Positions 16,737 through 26,116 are shown, numbered from the stretch's first letter. The stretch is DNA of 64,000 bases from Mesorhizobium wenxiniae (GCF_002284535.1 NZ_NPKH01000020.1:434001-498000), one strand, 5' to 3'. Numbers and translations: made by a program. Notes: generated from the sequence alone by a model not told the origin.

Positions 16737-18443
16737 ATGTATGCTCTTGCACTAGCCACTGACTACGACGGCACGCTCGCGGAAAACGGGATCGTTTCCG
16801 ATGCCACCCGTGCCGCGCTCGGGCGGCTGAAGGAAACCGGCCGCAAGTTGATAATGGTCACCGGTCGCGAGCTTGCCGACCTCGAAAGCGTTTTCCCGGA
16901 GCTTGGCATTTTCGACAAGGTCGTCGCCGAAAATGGCGCGCTCGTCTACACGCCGGCTTCGAAGGAGGAGCGCATCCTGGCGCCTGCGCCTCCGGCGGAA
17001 TTCGTCGACAAGCTGATGATCCGCAAGATCGCGCCTCTGTCGATAGGACGTTCCGTCGTCGCCACCAGGGAGCCCAACGAGACCATCGTGCTGGAAGTGA
17101 TCAAGGACCTTGGCCTGGAGCTGGAGATCATCTTCAACAAGGGTGCCGTCATGGTGCTGCCGAGCGGGGTCAACAAGGCGACCGGTCTTGCGGCTGCCCT
17201 CGAGGATCTGGGATTGTCCGCCCACAATGTCGTCGGCATCGGCGATGCGGAGAACGACCATGCCTTTCTGCGCGCCGTCGGCTTCGGAGTTGCAGTCGCC
17301 AATGCACTGCCGAAGGTGAGGGAGACGGCGGGCCACGTGACGAATGGTGCCCGCGGCGCGGGCGTGAGGGAGTTGATCGAGGGCCTCATCTCGCATGACG
17401 CCGCCTTGCTGGACACGGCGCGGCAACGCATTGAGATTGGCGCGGACGACGGGTCGGGCGCGGTGATGCACCTTTCACCGCGCGGCGGCGGCGTGCTGCT
17501 GGCCGGCACGTCGGGGATCGGGAAATCCACCCTCGCCACCGCCCTGACCGAACGCTTCGTCGAGCAAGGCTTCCAGTTTTGCGTGCTCGACCCGGAGGGC
17601 GACTACGAGGAACTGGAGGACGTGCTGGTGGTTGGCGACGCCAAAAGCCCGCCGAGCTCGCGCGAAATCTTCGACCTCTTATCCAAACCGTCCAACAATG
17701 TCGCCGTCAACATGCTCGGGATCAAGACCGCGGAGCGGCCAAACGCCTTCGCCAAGCTGCTGCCGGAGCTTGCCGCGCTTCGCGCCCGCACCGGACGCCC
17801 GCACTGGCTGATCATCGACGAGGCACACCACCTGTTGCCGCATGCGCGGGATGGCACATCCTTTGCGCTTCCAAAAAGCCTTTCGGCGACCATTCTGGTC
17901 ACAGTTCATCCCGATCTGGTTTCGCGGGACGTGCTGGCAGGTGTTGACACGGTGCTGGCTCTTGGCCCGGAAGCCGACAAGGTCGTCGAAAGCTTCTGTG
18001 CCGCAATAGGCGAAGACGTGCCGCAGGGCGTCGTGCCGCCACCGGAAAACAAGGTCTTGTATTGGAACCGGTCGACAGGCGATCCCGCAAGACCGATCTC
18101 GATCGAGCGTCCCCGGCAGGAACGCAAGCGCCATATCCGCAAGTATGCCGAGGGTGATCTTGGCGACAATAGTTTCTATTTCCGCGGCGCGGACGGCAAG
18201 CTCAACCTGAAAGCGCAAAATCTCATGATGTTCCTCCATATCGCCGAGGGGATCGACGACCGCACCTGGGAGCATCACTTGCGCGCGGGCGACTATTCGG
18301 CCTGGTTCCGCGATCAGGTCAAGGACCAGGGACTTGCGGAGGAAGCGGCTGTCATCGAGGATGACGAGAGTCTCGATCCGCATAGAAGCCGCGCCGCCAT
18401 CGCGGAAGCGGTCCATCGCCGCTACACGGCGCCCGCCGACTGA
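16737..18443 (+). CDS. HAD-IIB phosphatase fused to a HerA/DUF87-like P-loop ATPase
   Basis: A 568-residue two-domain protein. Residues 1-220 form a Cof-type HAD hydrolase: nucleophile Asp9 in DYDGT (9-13), Lys147 in NKATGL, and the metal-binding motif GIGDAENDHAF at 167-177. Residues 235-450 form a P-loop ATPase: Walker A GTSGIGKST at 257-265, DPEGDY at 285-290 as in HerA/DUF87 proteins, and Walker B LIIDEAHH at 358-365. The C-terminal part (about 455-568) carries NSFYFRGADGKLNLKAQNL and an acidic tail. No membrane segment. The joint function is unknown; sugar-phosphate hydrolysis coupled to ATP-dependent DNA or protein handling is one guess. An EcfG-type promoter lies upstream. Confidence 0.8.
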   Translation: MYALALATDYDGTLAENGIVSDATRAALGRLKETGRKLIMVTGRELADLESVFPELGIFDKVVAENGALVYTPASKEERILAPAPPAEFVDKLMIRKIAPLSIGRSVVATREPNETIVLEVIKDLGLELEIIFNKGAVMVLPSGVNKATGLAAALEDLGLSAHNVVGIGDAENDHAFLRAVGFGVAVANALPKVRETAGHVTNGARGAGVRELIEGLISHDAALLDTARQRIEIGADDGSGAVMHLSPRGGGVLLAGTSGIGKSTLATALTERFVEQGFQFCVLDPEGDYEELEDVLVVGDAKSPPSSREIFDLLSKPSNNVAVNMLGIKTAERPNAFAKLLPELAALRARTGRPHWLIIDEAHHLLPHARDGTSFALPKSLSATILVTVHPDLVSRDVLAGVDTVLALGPEADKVVESFCAAIGEDVPQGVVPPPENKVLYWNRSTGDPARPISIERPRQERKRHIRKYAEGDLGDNSFYFRGADGKLNLKAQNLMMFLHIAEGIDDRTWEHHLRAGDYSAWFRDQVKDQGLAEEAAVIEDDESLDPHRSRAAIAEAVHRRYTAPAD

Positions 18444-18627
18444 AATCAGCCCATGCCTGTGGTATCGAGGCGCATTGTATCGCCCTTCGCCGATGGCGGA
18501 TCGCCGCCGAACGGCATATCCGCACATCAACGACCACTGATGCGAGGCGTGAAAATCGTTTCGCCGCCTCCATCACCCGAACATGCCGGCCCCTAGTGTG
18601 AATGCCGGCAGCATGAATGCCCTAGCG

Positions 18628-19062
18628 TCAATGCATGAATGTTCCTCGCAGCCAGGCGAAGAAACCGAACCTCTCGGACATTGCCGCACGGACGCGAGAG
18701 GCAGCCCATCGCGCTCGTATCGTGGCGCCGACATGGCAGTGGCAGACAATTTCGTGCAACTGCCAGTCAGTCAGTTCGAAGAAGCGCCTGGCTTCACCGT
18801 AGGTGTCGTCTCTCAAGCCTTGCGCACGAAAGATCGGGTCCTCGAAGGCAACCGTGAGAGGCGAGTCGTTGTAACGCATTTTTTCGCGTATCTCAGGGGA
18901 CTTATATTCGGTGCCCGTCAGCGCTTCGAGACGCCGATCGGGATTTTTCTCCAGCAGTTTCGCCCAACGTTCGAGACGCTGGCTTCGGGTCGCTACGAGG
19001 TCTGTTGCTTCAGCGTGAACGTCGGCAACGGTATGCAGTTGGTCAAGTGTCTGGTGCTTCAC
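18628..19062 (-). CDS. Conserved hypothetical protein
   Basis: A 144-residue soluble protein starting at GTG 19062, with a perfect AGGAGG ribosome binding site eight bases upstream; this site is the main reason to accept the gene. The sequence is rich in charged residues and contains WAKLLEKNPDRRLEALTGTE and FELTDWQLHEIVCHCHVGA. I do not recognise a domain. It is isolated between the HAD-ATPase fusion gene and a small Pro-rich protein gene. No EcfG-type site was seen upstream of it. Confidence 0.7.
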   Translation of the reverse strand: MKHQTLDQLHTVADVHAEATDLVATRSQRLERWAKLLEKNPDRRLEALTGTEYKSPEIREKMRYNDSPLTVAFEDPIFRAQGLRDDTYGEARRFFELTDWQLHEIVCHCHVGATIRARWAASRVRAAMSERFGFFAWLRGTFMH

Positions 19063-19226
19063 GGCCGCCTCCTATTCAGCAGGTGAGTTCGTCCCACCCT
19101 GAAATGGAAATTATGGCGCTCCACGACGCCGACAAGGCCCTTATGCGCCGACCATTCGATCACTTTTCTGACGGCGCCGTCCTGCGTGAGCGCTCGATGC
19201 CTGCGGGGTCATCGGAGGCTCCCATC

Positions 19227-19251
19227 GGAACCATAGGCAAGCGTGGTCGTT
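19227..19251 (+). promoter_or_regulatory. EcfG/RpoE2-type promoter, GGAAC-N17-GTT
   Basis: GGAAC at 19227-19231 and GTT at 19249-19251, 111 bases upstream of the small Pro-rich protein gene at 19362. No other gene lies between. Confidence 0.65.
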
Positions 19252-19361
19252 CTGCGTGCATCGGCCCGTAGAGCGAAACCGTCGAAACGGGTGGCGTCAA
19301 AATCCGGCCGACGTCGGCGACCAGCCAAGGCAGAGTGCAGCGAGCGGAAGGAAATCACACC

Positions 19362-19547
19362 ATGGCCATTCTTCCCACTCCCGAACCAACGCCCACTCCG
19401 GCGCCCACGCCACCGCCGTTTCCTGAACCGAAGCCTGTACGTGAGCCGGATCCGGACAGACTTCCCGACGAAGCTCCCGTCCCCAATCCGGATGAAAATG
19501 ATGCGCCGCTGAAAATCGGTCCTAAAGCATCCAATCCCGACATTTGA
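19362..19547 (+). CDS. Small proline-rich protein
   Basis: A 61-residue protein, MAILPTPEPTPTPAPTPPPF at its start, then acidic Pro-rich sequence. It has no Cys, Trp or membrane segment and is predicted to be disordered. AAGGA lies 9 bases before the ATG. It resembles in style the Pro/Asp-rich protein at 42999-43262; both are common rhizobial small proteins of unknown role. Its own EcfG-type promoter upstream suggests stress control. Confidence 0.7.
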   Translation: MAILPTPEPTPTPAPTPPPFPEPKPVREPDPDRLPDEAPVPNPDENDAPLKIGPKASNPDI

Positions 19548-19648
19548 CGGAGCGGATTGGCGTCAAGCGATCGGGGAGACGCTCGTTCCAAATCGCTCAG
19601 TGCCCGATGTCGAGTGGCCAGCATGCGCGATGCCGTCGCCGGCAGGCA

Positions 19649-20581
19649 TCAGATCGAACGCTGTGGCGAAGCGAACTCGGAGGCCTGCCGTAGATGCTGG
19701 CGCAGCAGCGCCTCGGCCCATTCGATCTCGCCCGCTTCGACGGCATCGAGAATGGCCAGATGTTCCCGGCAGGACTGCTCGATGCGTTCCGCCGGCAATT
19801 CCTCGAAACCCGCTGATTCCTGCAACCGGCGCAAATTGTTCTGCTGGCGCACCGCATCGGCCAGGAACCGGTTGCCGGAGCAGGCCGCGAGTCCTTCGTG
19901 AAAGGATGCATTGATCCGGAACCATTCGTCGCCGCCGATCAGTGTCTTGCCCGTCGACACGATCGCCAGAATGCGCTCGTGAGCGCGCCGGACAGGCGCC
20001 AGCTGCTGAGGACCCGCATTGAACATGGGCGACCGCAGCGCCGCGCATTCGACGGCCATCCGGAATTCATAGCTTTCCCGGTAGGCGTCCTCGCCGACAA
20101 GTGTGTCGGCGAAACGCCAGCCATGCCCCGGCAGGCGCTGCACCAGCCCTTCGGCGGCAAAGCGGAGCAGGAGCTTGCGCACGACGCCGCGCGACACCTG
20201 ATAGCGCGGCATCAATTCCGCCTCGGACACCTCCTGGGGCAGTTGGCCAAGCGCGCGCTCCCGCATCATCCTGCGGTAAAGCTCCTCGAGCGGAGAGCTG
20301 GGTAGGATATCCTCCGGGTCGAGGTCGGCGACATCGCGCGCCAATTGCAGCCCCCTCGTCTCGAAGGGACTTAAGATGCCCTGGGCGACCAGCAGTTCCA
20401 GCGCCGCGCTGACGGGGGAACGCGAAACGCCGAACGTGCGGGCAAGGTCCGGCACCGAGACGCGGGTTCCGACCGTCCAGCCTGAATCCCTGATCCGCTC
20501 CAGGATCCGCCGCGCCAGATCGATCTGCAGCGGACTGGCCGCCTCGCTGCGTGCCGGCCGGTCGATCATCGTTTCGTTCAT
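19649..20581 (-). CDS. GntR-family regulator with two winged helices
   Basis: A 310-residue regulator. The first winged helix spans about 18-82 (VPDLARTFGVSRSPVSAALE). A second, related helix-turn-helix lies at about 100-158 (AELMPRYQVSRGVVRKLLLR). A C-terminal all-helical ligand domain of FCD type follows (about 165-300). Start ATG 20581 has GAGGAAG at good spacing; ATG codons further upstream are less likely. It is divergent from the peptidase-transporter operon across 134 bp and is its probable regulator, responding to a substrate of that operon. Two DNA-binding modules in one GntR chain are unusual. Confidence 0.82.
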   Translation of the reverse strand: MNETMIDRPARSEAASPLQIDLARRILERIRDSGWTVGTRVSVPDLARTFGVSRSPVSAALELLVAQGILSPFETRGLQLARDVADLDPEDILPSSPLEELYRRMMRERALGQLPQEVSEAELMPRYQVSRGVVRKLLLRFAAEGLVQRLPGHGWRFADTLVGEDAYRESYEFRMAVECAALRSPMFNAGPQQLAPVRRAHERILAIVSTGKTLIGGDEWFRINASFHEGLAACSGNRFLADAVRQQNNLRRLQESAGFEELPAERIEQSCREHLAILDAVEAGEIEWAEALLRQHLRQASEFASPQRSI

Positions 20582-20715
20582 AGGCACTTCCTCAAGCTTT
20601 CGCATTATAGATATGCGCCACGCAGTTCGAACTGACAATCTAGCGAATTTTCCTGCTTTTCATTCAATCAAAATGCATAGTATCCGGACTCACACCAGTT
20701 TGAGGCTTCCGCTTG

Positions 20716-21915
20716 ATGACAACAGTCGCACCGTTTCCGCTTGTCGAGATCGATGGAGCGCCGAGAGCGCGCGGCATGGCCTATGGCGAACAGGCGCGCG
20801 GGCGCATCGGCGCTTCGGTGGCGCTCTATGCCGCTCAGCTCGACCGTTTCGGCTTCAGGCCGGACGATGTCGGGCGGTTCTCCGGCATCTTCCTGCCCCG
20901 CTTGCGGCAATGGGCGCCCGATCTAGTCGAGGAAATGGAAGGAATTGCGTCAGGCGCGAATGTCGACCTGTCCTCGATCGTCCTGGTCAATGCGCGTACC
21001 GAAATCCTGCAGCTCGCCCGGCGCGAGAAAGGCATTTCCGACGACGAGCCCGACGGCTGCACGGGCGCGGCGATCCTGCCGGAGGCAACCCGGAACGGCA
21101 GGCTCATCCATGGCCAGAACTGGGACTGGAAGGCAGAATGCGCCGAGACCTCGGTGGTGTTGCGCATCCGGCGAACGGACGGGCCGGACCTCCTCACCTT
21201 CACCGAAGCCGGCGGACTGGCGCGCAGCGGCTTCAACTCGGCCGGTATCGGCATCACCGCGAACTATCTCGAATCGGACCGCGACTATCGCGGGATCGGA
21301 ATTCCGCTTCCCTTCATCCGGCGCCGGGCTCTTGAAGCGCAGCATTTCGCCCATGCCATCAAGGTGGTGGCGACGACGCCGAAATCCGGTTCCAACAACA
21401 TGATCCTGAGCACCGCCGAAGGGTTCACGGCCAATTTCGAATGCGCCCCGGACGAGGTCTTCACCATCTATCCGGACAACGACATGATCGTCCACGCCAA
21501 TCACTGGCAGAGCCCGGTGGCGTTGTCTAAGCTGCGCGAAACCGGACTTCGCGACGTGCCGGACAGTCTCTATCGCGACCACCGCGTGCGCCGGCACCTG
21601 TCGGCGCGGCATGGAGACATAACCATCGACGACCTGAAGGAAGCGCTGTTCGACAACTTCGCTTCGCCGTTCAGCGTGTGTCGCCCGCAGATCAGGAAGG
21701 AAGGCGGCAATCTCTCGGCGACGGTGGCGATGATCGTCTTCGAACCAGCCGCCGGCATCATGGAGATCGCGCCGTTGCCGGCCAAGAACGGTGAATTCAC
21801 CCGCTACGAACTCACCATCGAAGACGAGATCCTCGAGCGGGCGGAGAAGGCAGTGCCCGCACGGGAGAGACCTTCGATATCAGCACAGGAGAAACGATGG
21901 TCCGCTTTGTCCTGA
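20716..21915 (+). CDS. C45-family peptidase / acyl-CoA:6-APA acyltransferase-like Ntn hydrolase
   Basis: A 399-residue protein. The likely N-terminal nucleophile after autocleavage is the Cys in DGCTGAAI (about residue 115), with GQNWDWKAE downstream as in the C45/AAT family. Members cleave or transfer acyl groups on small amides and peptides. There is no signal peptide. ATG 20716 is preferred to the TTG one codon earlier. The stop overlaps the first permease gene by 19 bases, so enzyme and importer are coupled: the imported peptide or acyl-amide is probably the enzyme's substrate. Confidence 0.85.
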   Translation: MTTVAPFPLVEIDGAPRARGMAYGEQARGRIGASVALYAAQLDRFGFRPDDVGRFSGIFLPRLRQWAPDLVEEMEGIASGANVDLSSIVLVNARTEILQLARREKGISDDEPDGCTGAAILPEATRNGRLIHGQNWDWKAECAETSVVLRIRRTDGPDLLTFTEAGGLARSGFNSAGIGITANYLESDRDYRGIGIPLPFIRRRALEAQHFAHAIKVVATTPKSGSNNMILSTAEGFTANFECAPDEVFTIYPDNDMIVHANHWQSPVALSKLRETGLRDVPDSLYRDHRVRRHLSARHGDITIDDLKEALFDNFASPFSVCRPQIRKEGGNLSATVAMIVFEPAAGIMEIAPLPAKNGEFTRYELTIEDEILERAEKAVPARERPSISAQEKRWSALS

Positions 21916-22838
21916 CCCGCCTCGCCAGCGCCGTACCGACACTCATCCTGGTCTCGGTCGCGGTCTTCGTGATGATGCGCTTCATTCCGGGCGATCCTGC
22001 GACGCTGATGCTGGGCGAGCTCGCGCAGCCCGGACAGGTCGATGCGATGCGGCATCAGATGGGGCTCGACCAGCCGGTGGTGGTGCAATATCTGATCTGG
22101 GCCGGCAACGTCCTTTCAGGCGATTTCGGACGCTCGATCGGCAGCGGGCAAGAGGTGCTACCGCTCATCATCGATCGTTTCGCCGTCTCCTCGACCATCG
22201 TCTTTCTCGCCGTAATTGTCGCCTCGGCGATCGCCGTGCCTGCCGGAATGCTGGCTGCTTGGAAGCAGGACAGTCTCCGCGACGTCACGGTCGTCGCCAC
22301 CTCGACCATCCTGCTCTCGATCCCCAGTTTCTGGCTGGGGTTGATGCTGATGCTGATCTTCGGCCTCTATCTCGGCTGGCTGCCGGTCGTCGGCTACGTA
22401 CCCTTCAGCCGCGACTTCGCGCAAGCCGCTCTGTATGTGATCCTGCCCGTGGTCACCTTGGTGCTCGTCGAGTCCGGCCCGATTGCGCGCATGGCCAGGG
22501 CCAGCACGATCGAGGTGGCGCGCCTGGAATACATCACCCATGCGCGGGCAAAGGGGCTTTCGGAAAGCGCGGTGACGTGGCGCCACGCTTTCAAGAATGC
22601 CTTCGCGCCCACCTTGACCCTGATTGGCTTGGTGCTCGGCAGCCTGCTTTCCAGCATCGTCGTCATCGAGACCGTCTTTACCATTCCCGGCCTCGGCCGG
22701 CTGCTGGTCGACGCGATCTATGCCCGCGACTATCCCGTGATTCAGGGATCGATGCTGTTCGTCGCCTTCATCTATGTCGCGGTCAATCTTCTCGTCGACC
22801 TGATTTACCCGCTGCTCGATCCGAGGGTTACCGCATGA
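21897..22838 (+). CDS. Peptide-type ABC transporter permease (DppB family)
   Basis: A 313-residue inner membrane permease with six predicted membrane segments. The first is at about 9-30 (PTLILVSVAVFVMMRFI), and the cytoplasmic EAA loop with ARAKGLSESAVTWRHAFKNA lies near 215-235. It starts inside the peptidase gene and ends in an ATGA overlap with the next permease gene. With the next two genes it forms a dipeptide/oligopeptide/nickel-type importer. Confidence 0.93.
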   Translation: MVRFVLTRLASAVPTLILVSVAVFVMMRFIPGDPATLMLGELAQPGQVDAMRHQMGLDQPVVVQYLIWAGNVLSGDFGRSIGSGQEVLPLIIDRFAVSSTIVFLAVIVASAIAVPAGMLAAWKQDSLRDVTVVATSTILLSIPSFWLGLMLMLIFGLYLGWLPVVGYVPFSRDFAQAALYVILPVVTLVLVESGPIARMARASTIEVARLEYITHARAKGLSESAVTWRHAFKNAFAPTLTLIGLVLGSLLSSIVVIETVFTIPGLGRLLVDAIYARDYPVIQGSMLFVAFIYVAVNLLVDLIYPLLDPRVTA

Positions 22839-23662
22839 TCGCCCGTGCGCTCGGCCGGCCCGGTCTGAAATTCAACGCGATCTTCGGGATCGCCGTCACC
22901 GGGGCATTGATCCTTTTGGCCGTGTTCGGTCCGTGGATCGCGCCCTTCGATCCGCTCAAGCTCGATCTGCCGTCGCGCCTCAGCGGGCCCTCGCCTGTGC
23001 ACCTGCTCGGCGCCGACGAATTCGGCCGCGACGTGCTCAGCCGCCTCGCCAGCGGCGCGCGGACCAGCGCCTGGATCGCTTTTGCGACGGTCGCCTTCGC
23101 ATTAATCACCGGCACCCTCTTCGGCGTTCTCGCCGGTTTCCTGCGGGGCTGGGTCGATCGCGCCATCATGATGGTCAACGACGCCTTCCTCGCCTTCCCT
23201 GGCCTGCTTCTGGCGCTCGGCCTGATGGCGGTGATCGGCGCCAGCCGCGAGGGCATCATCGTTGCGCTCGGCCTTGCCTACATGCCGATCGTGGTGCGCG
23301 TGGTGCGGGCCTCCGTGATGTCCATTCGCGAGCGGGAATATGTCGAGGCCTCGCGCGTGATGGGCAATAGCGAGATCATCACCATGGCGCGGCATGTGCT
23401 GCCCAATTGCGTTGCCCCGATCATCGTGCTCGCCACCACCATGTTCGGCTGGATCATCCTGTCGGAAAGCGCGCTGAGCTTTCTGGGCCTGGGCGTCCCG
23501 CCTCCGGCGCCCAGCTGGGGCAACATGCTATCGACGGCGCGACCCTATATCGGCCAGGCGCCGCATCTGATTATCCTTCCGGGTCTCTGCATCTCGATCA
23601 CGCTGCTCGGCATCAACATGCTGGGCGACGCGGTGCGCGACTGGCTCGACCCGAATATATAG
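22835..23662 (+). CDS. Peptide-type ABC transporter permease (DppC family)
   Basis: A 275-residue permease. It has the N-terminal membrane segment and PSPVHLLGADEFGRDVLSRL signature of DppC proteins (about 50-70), and an EAA loop with EASRVMGNSEIITMARHVLP (about 170-190). ATG 22835 overlaps the previous stop codon. It partners the DppB-type permease to form the transmembrane pore. Confidence 0.93.
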   Translation: MIARALGRPGLKFNAIFGIAVTGALILLAVFGPWIAPFDPLKLDLPSRLSGPSPVHLLGADEFGRDVLSRLASGARTSAWIAFATVAFALITGTLFGVLAGFLRGWVDRAIMMVNDAFLAFPGLLLALGLMAVIGASREGIIVALGLAYMPIVVRVVRASVMSIREREYVEASRVMGNSEIITMARHVLPNCVAPIIVLATTMFGWIILSESALSFLGLGVPPPAPSWGNMLSTARPYIGQAPHLIILPGLCISITLLGINMLGDAVRDWLDPNI

Positions 23663-23673
23663 GTGCTGGAAAC

Positions 23674-25335
23674 ATGCTCGTGCCGGCCGGGGACAACAAC
23701 ACGATGCTTTCAGTGCGCAACCTGTCGATCTCGGTGGGACCATCGGGAAAGCGGATCGTCGACGAGCTGAATTTCGATCTCGCCTCTGGCGACATGCTGG
23801 CGCTGGTCGGTGAATCCGGTTCGGGCAAGACGATGGCGGCCCGCTCGATCCTGAGCTTGCTCCCTGCCCCGCTGGTCACGACCGCTGACAGCAGCATCCG
23901 CTTCGAAGGACGGGAGCTCACCGGCCTTGCCGCAAAGGCACTGCGCCGGATACGCGGTGCACAGATCGGCATGGTTTTCCAGGAGCCGATGGTCTCGCTC
24001 AATCCCGCCGTCACCATCGGCGAGCAGATGGCGGAAGGGCTTCGCTTGCATCGCGACATGTCGCGCGCCGAGATCAAGGACCGCTCGCTGGCGATGCTGG
24101 AGAGGATCCAGATCAAGGATCCCGGCAAATGCTTTGCGGCCTATCCGCACGAATTCTCGGGCGGCATGCGCCAACGCATCATGCTGGCATCGGTCATGCT
24201 GCTCAAGCCGCGCCTGCTGATCGCCGACGAGCCGACCACGGCGCTCGACACGCTGGTGCAGCGCGACGTGCTCGACCTCATGGTCGAGCTGACGCGGGAG
24301 AATGGAACCGCCGTCCTGCTGATCAGCCACGACCTCGGCATGGTGTCGCACTATGTGAACAACGTGACGGTGATGTGCGAAGGCAAGGCGGTCGAACAGG
24401 GAAGCAGCACCCAGGTCCTTCACGCGCCGCAGCACAACTATACCAGGCGGTTGGTGGATGCGCTTCCCAAGCGCAGCGCCGGCGGATCGAGAAGAGCCGT
24501 CAACGGCCCGCCCCTGGTCGAGATCAGCAATGTCGTCATCGACTATCCGGGCCGTCCCAGGCTATTTGCGCGCGCGCAGCCGAAGCGCGCCGTAGACCGC
24601 GTCGACCTTACCATCCGGCGTGGCGAAACCCTGGCGTTGGTCGGCGCGTCGGGCTCCGGCAAGACGACGCTTGGGCGCGCCATTGTCGGCCTCGTGAGGC
24701 CGTCCAGCGGAACGATCTCGTTTCTTGGCAAGGCGATTGCAAGTGGACGATCGGCTGACACGCGATTGCAGCGTCGCGACATGCAGATCGTCTTCCAGGA
24801 CCCCTATTCCTCGCTGGACCCTCGCCAGTCCATTGCGGAAATCGTCACCGAGCCGTTGAAGCTCGACGCCGAATTGGATCGCAAGCGGCGGACCGCGCGC
24901 ATGAATGAGGTCATCGAGGAAGTGGGACTGACGCACGACCTTCTCGAGCGTTTCCCGCATCAGCTGTCAGGCGGGCAACGCCAGCGCGTCGCGATCGCGC
25001 GGGCGATCGTCAGGCGACCGGCCTTCGTCGTTGCCGACGAGCCGGTTTCGGCGCTGGACATGACGGTGCAGAAACAGATCCTGCTCCTGATCCGGTCGTT
25101 GCAGGAACGCTATGGTTTCGCCTGTCTGTTCGTCTCGCATGATCTGGGTGCGGTGGAGCAGGTTGCCGATAGGGTCGCCGTTATGCAGGAGGGAAGGATC
25201 GTCGAGATCGGCGACCGCGACGACGTCTTCGACCGGCCGCGCCACGCCTATACGCGCGCCCTTCTCGATGCGGCGATGCTGATCGATCGCTGTTTCGCCG
25301 ACGGCGAGGGCGCACGCAAGGCAGTGGCGCAATGA
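23674..25335 (+). CDS. Fused dipeptide-type ABC transporter ATP-binding protein (DppD-DppF)
   Basis: A 553-residue protein with two complete nucleotide-binding domains. The first has GESGSGKT, FSGGMRQR and LIADEPTTALD. The second has GASGSGKTT, LSGGQRQR and VVADEPVSALD. The linker between them lies around residues 265-285. The protein supplies both ATPases of the importer. ATG 23674 is 11 bases after the permease stop; an in-frame ATG at 23704 is a possible alternative. No solute-binding protein gene is present in this operon. Confidence 0.92.
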   Translation: MLVPAGDNNTMLSVRNLSISVGPSGKRIVDELNFDLASGDMLALVGESGSGKTMAARSILSLLPAPLVTTADSSIRFEGRELTGLAAKALRRIRGAQIGMVFQEPMVSLNPAVTIGEQMAEGLRLHRDMSRAEIKDRSLAMLERIQIKDPGKCFAAYPHEFSGGMRQRIMLASVMLLKPRLLIADEPTTALDTLVQRDVLDLMVELTRENGTAVLLISHDLGMVSHYVNNVTVMCEGKAVEQGSSTQVLHAPQHNYTRRLVDALPKRSAGGSRRAVNGPPLVEISNVVIDYPGRPRLFARAQPKRAVDRVDLTIRRGETLALVGASGSGKTTLGRAIVGLVRPSSGTISFLGKAIASGRSADTRLQRRDMQIVFQDPYSSLDPRQSIAEIVTEPLKLDAELDRKRRTARMNEVIEEVGLTHDLLERFPHQLSGGQRQRVAIARAIVRRPAFVVADEPVSALDMTVQKQILLLIRSLQERYGFACLFVSHDLGAVEQVADRVAVMQEGRIVEIGDRDDVFDRPRHAYTRALLDAAMLIDRCFADGEGARKAVAQ

Positions 25336-25360
25336 CAGCGACACGGCTCGTCTCCGCATC

Positions 25361-26098
25361 ATGACGCCGTTCGGCCATATCAAGGAAATCTGGCGATATC
25401 CCGTCAGTTCGATGGGCGGCGAAGGGCTGGACGGGACGGAGCTTGCGGAAGGCGGGATTCCGGGCGACCGGATCTGGGGCGTCGTCGACCGGCGCGACGG
25501 AATTGTTGCCGCGCCGGAGAAGCTAAAACATTGGCGGCCGCTGCCGAACCTTCTTGCAAGGCTGCGGGGCGACAGGCCGGAAATCGGACTGGACGATGGC
25601 TCCTGGATCGATGCCGGCTCCAGCCTGGCGGGCGAGCTGGTTTCGGCCTTACTTGATTTCCCGGCGGCGCTGCACCCACATGTCCCCTTTGGTTCGCAAG
25701 CCCACGATCATATCGCGCCGCGCTATCAGCGCGCCGACATCCACATCGTCACGTCAGCCTCGATGAACAGGCTTGCCGGTCTGGTTCCGGATTCGTCGCA
25801 AGTGGATTCCAGGCGGTTCCGGCCCAATATCGTGATCGAAACCGACGCTTCGCAGGACGATTTCGTCGAGCAGCAGATCATTGGGAAAGTGCTTTCCATC
25901 GGCGAGGCGCGGATCGTGATTTCGGAGCCTTGTGCGCGCTGCACGTTCACGGCGTTGGCGCAAGGCGATCTTGCCTTCGAACCGGCAGTGCTGCAAACCA
26001 TAGCACGCCATGGTAAAGGCGGCTTCGGCGCGCTCTGCCAGATCGTGCAGCCGGGCAAGATCAGGCTGGGCGACAGGGTCACCTTGAACGAAGCCTGA
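25361..26098 (+). CDS. MOSC domain-containing protein
   Basis: A 245-residue protein. The N-terminal beta-barrel carries EIWRYPVSSMGGEGLDGTEL (about 9-28), then PGDRIWGVVD. The MOSC domain has the catalytic-type Cys region EPCARCTFTALAQGD (about 189-203) and ends with PGKIRLGDRV. MOSC proteins bind molybdenum cofactor, with roles in sulphur transfer or reduction of N-hydroxylated compounds. It is 25 bases after the transporter gene and probably in the same operon, which hints that the substrate may be an N-hydroxylated or modified amide. That link is inference. Confidence 0.88.
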   Translation: MTPFGHIKEIWRYPVSSMGGEGLDGTELAEGGIPGDRIWGVVDRRDGIVAAPEKLKHWRPLPNLLARLRGDRPEIGLDDGSWIDAGSSLAGELVSALLDFPAALHPHVPFGSQAHDHIAPRYQRADIHIVTSASMNRLAGLVPDSSQVDSRRFRPNIVIETDASQDDFVEQQIIGKVLSIGEARIVISEPCARCTFTALAQGDLAFEPAVLQTIARHGKGGFGALCQIVQPGKIRLGDRVTLNEA

Positions 26099-26116
26099 CC
26101 ATTCTTCCAGCTTTCG

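Noticed and set aside
19566..19588. Minus-strand GGAAC with TT at 18 bases near 19588
   Set aside because: It points at no minus-strand gene within 500 bases and lacks the G of GTT.
21791..22834. Long frame overlapping the peptidase end and first permease
   Set aside because: Arg-rich shadow of the DppB-type gene; the real gene in this frame starts at 22835.
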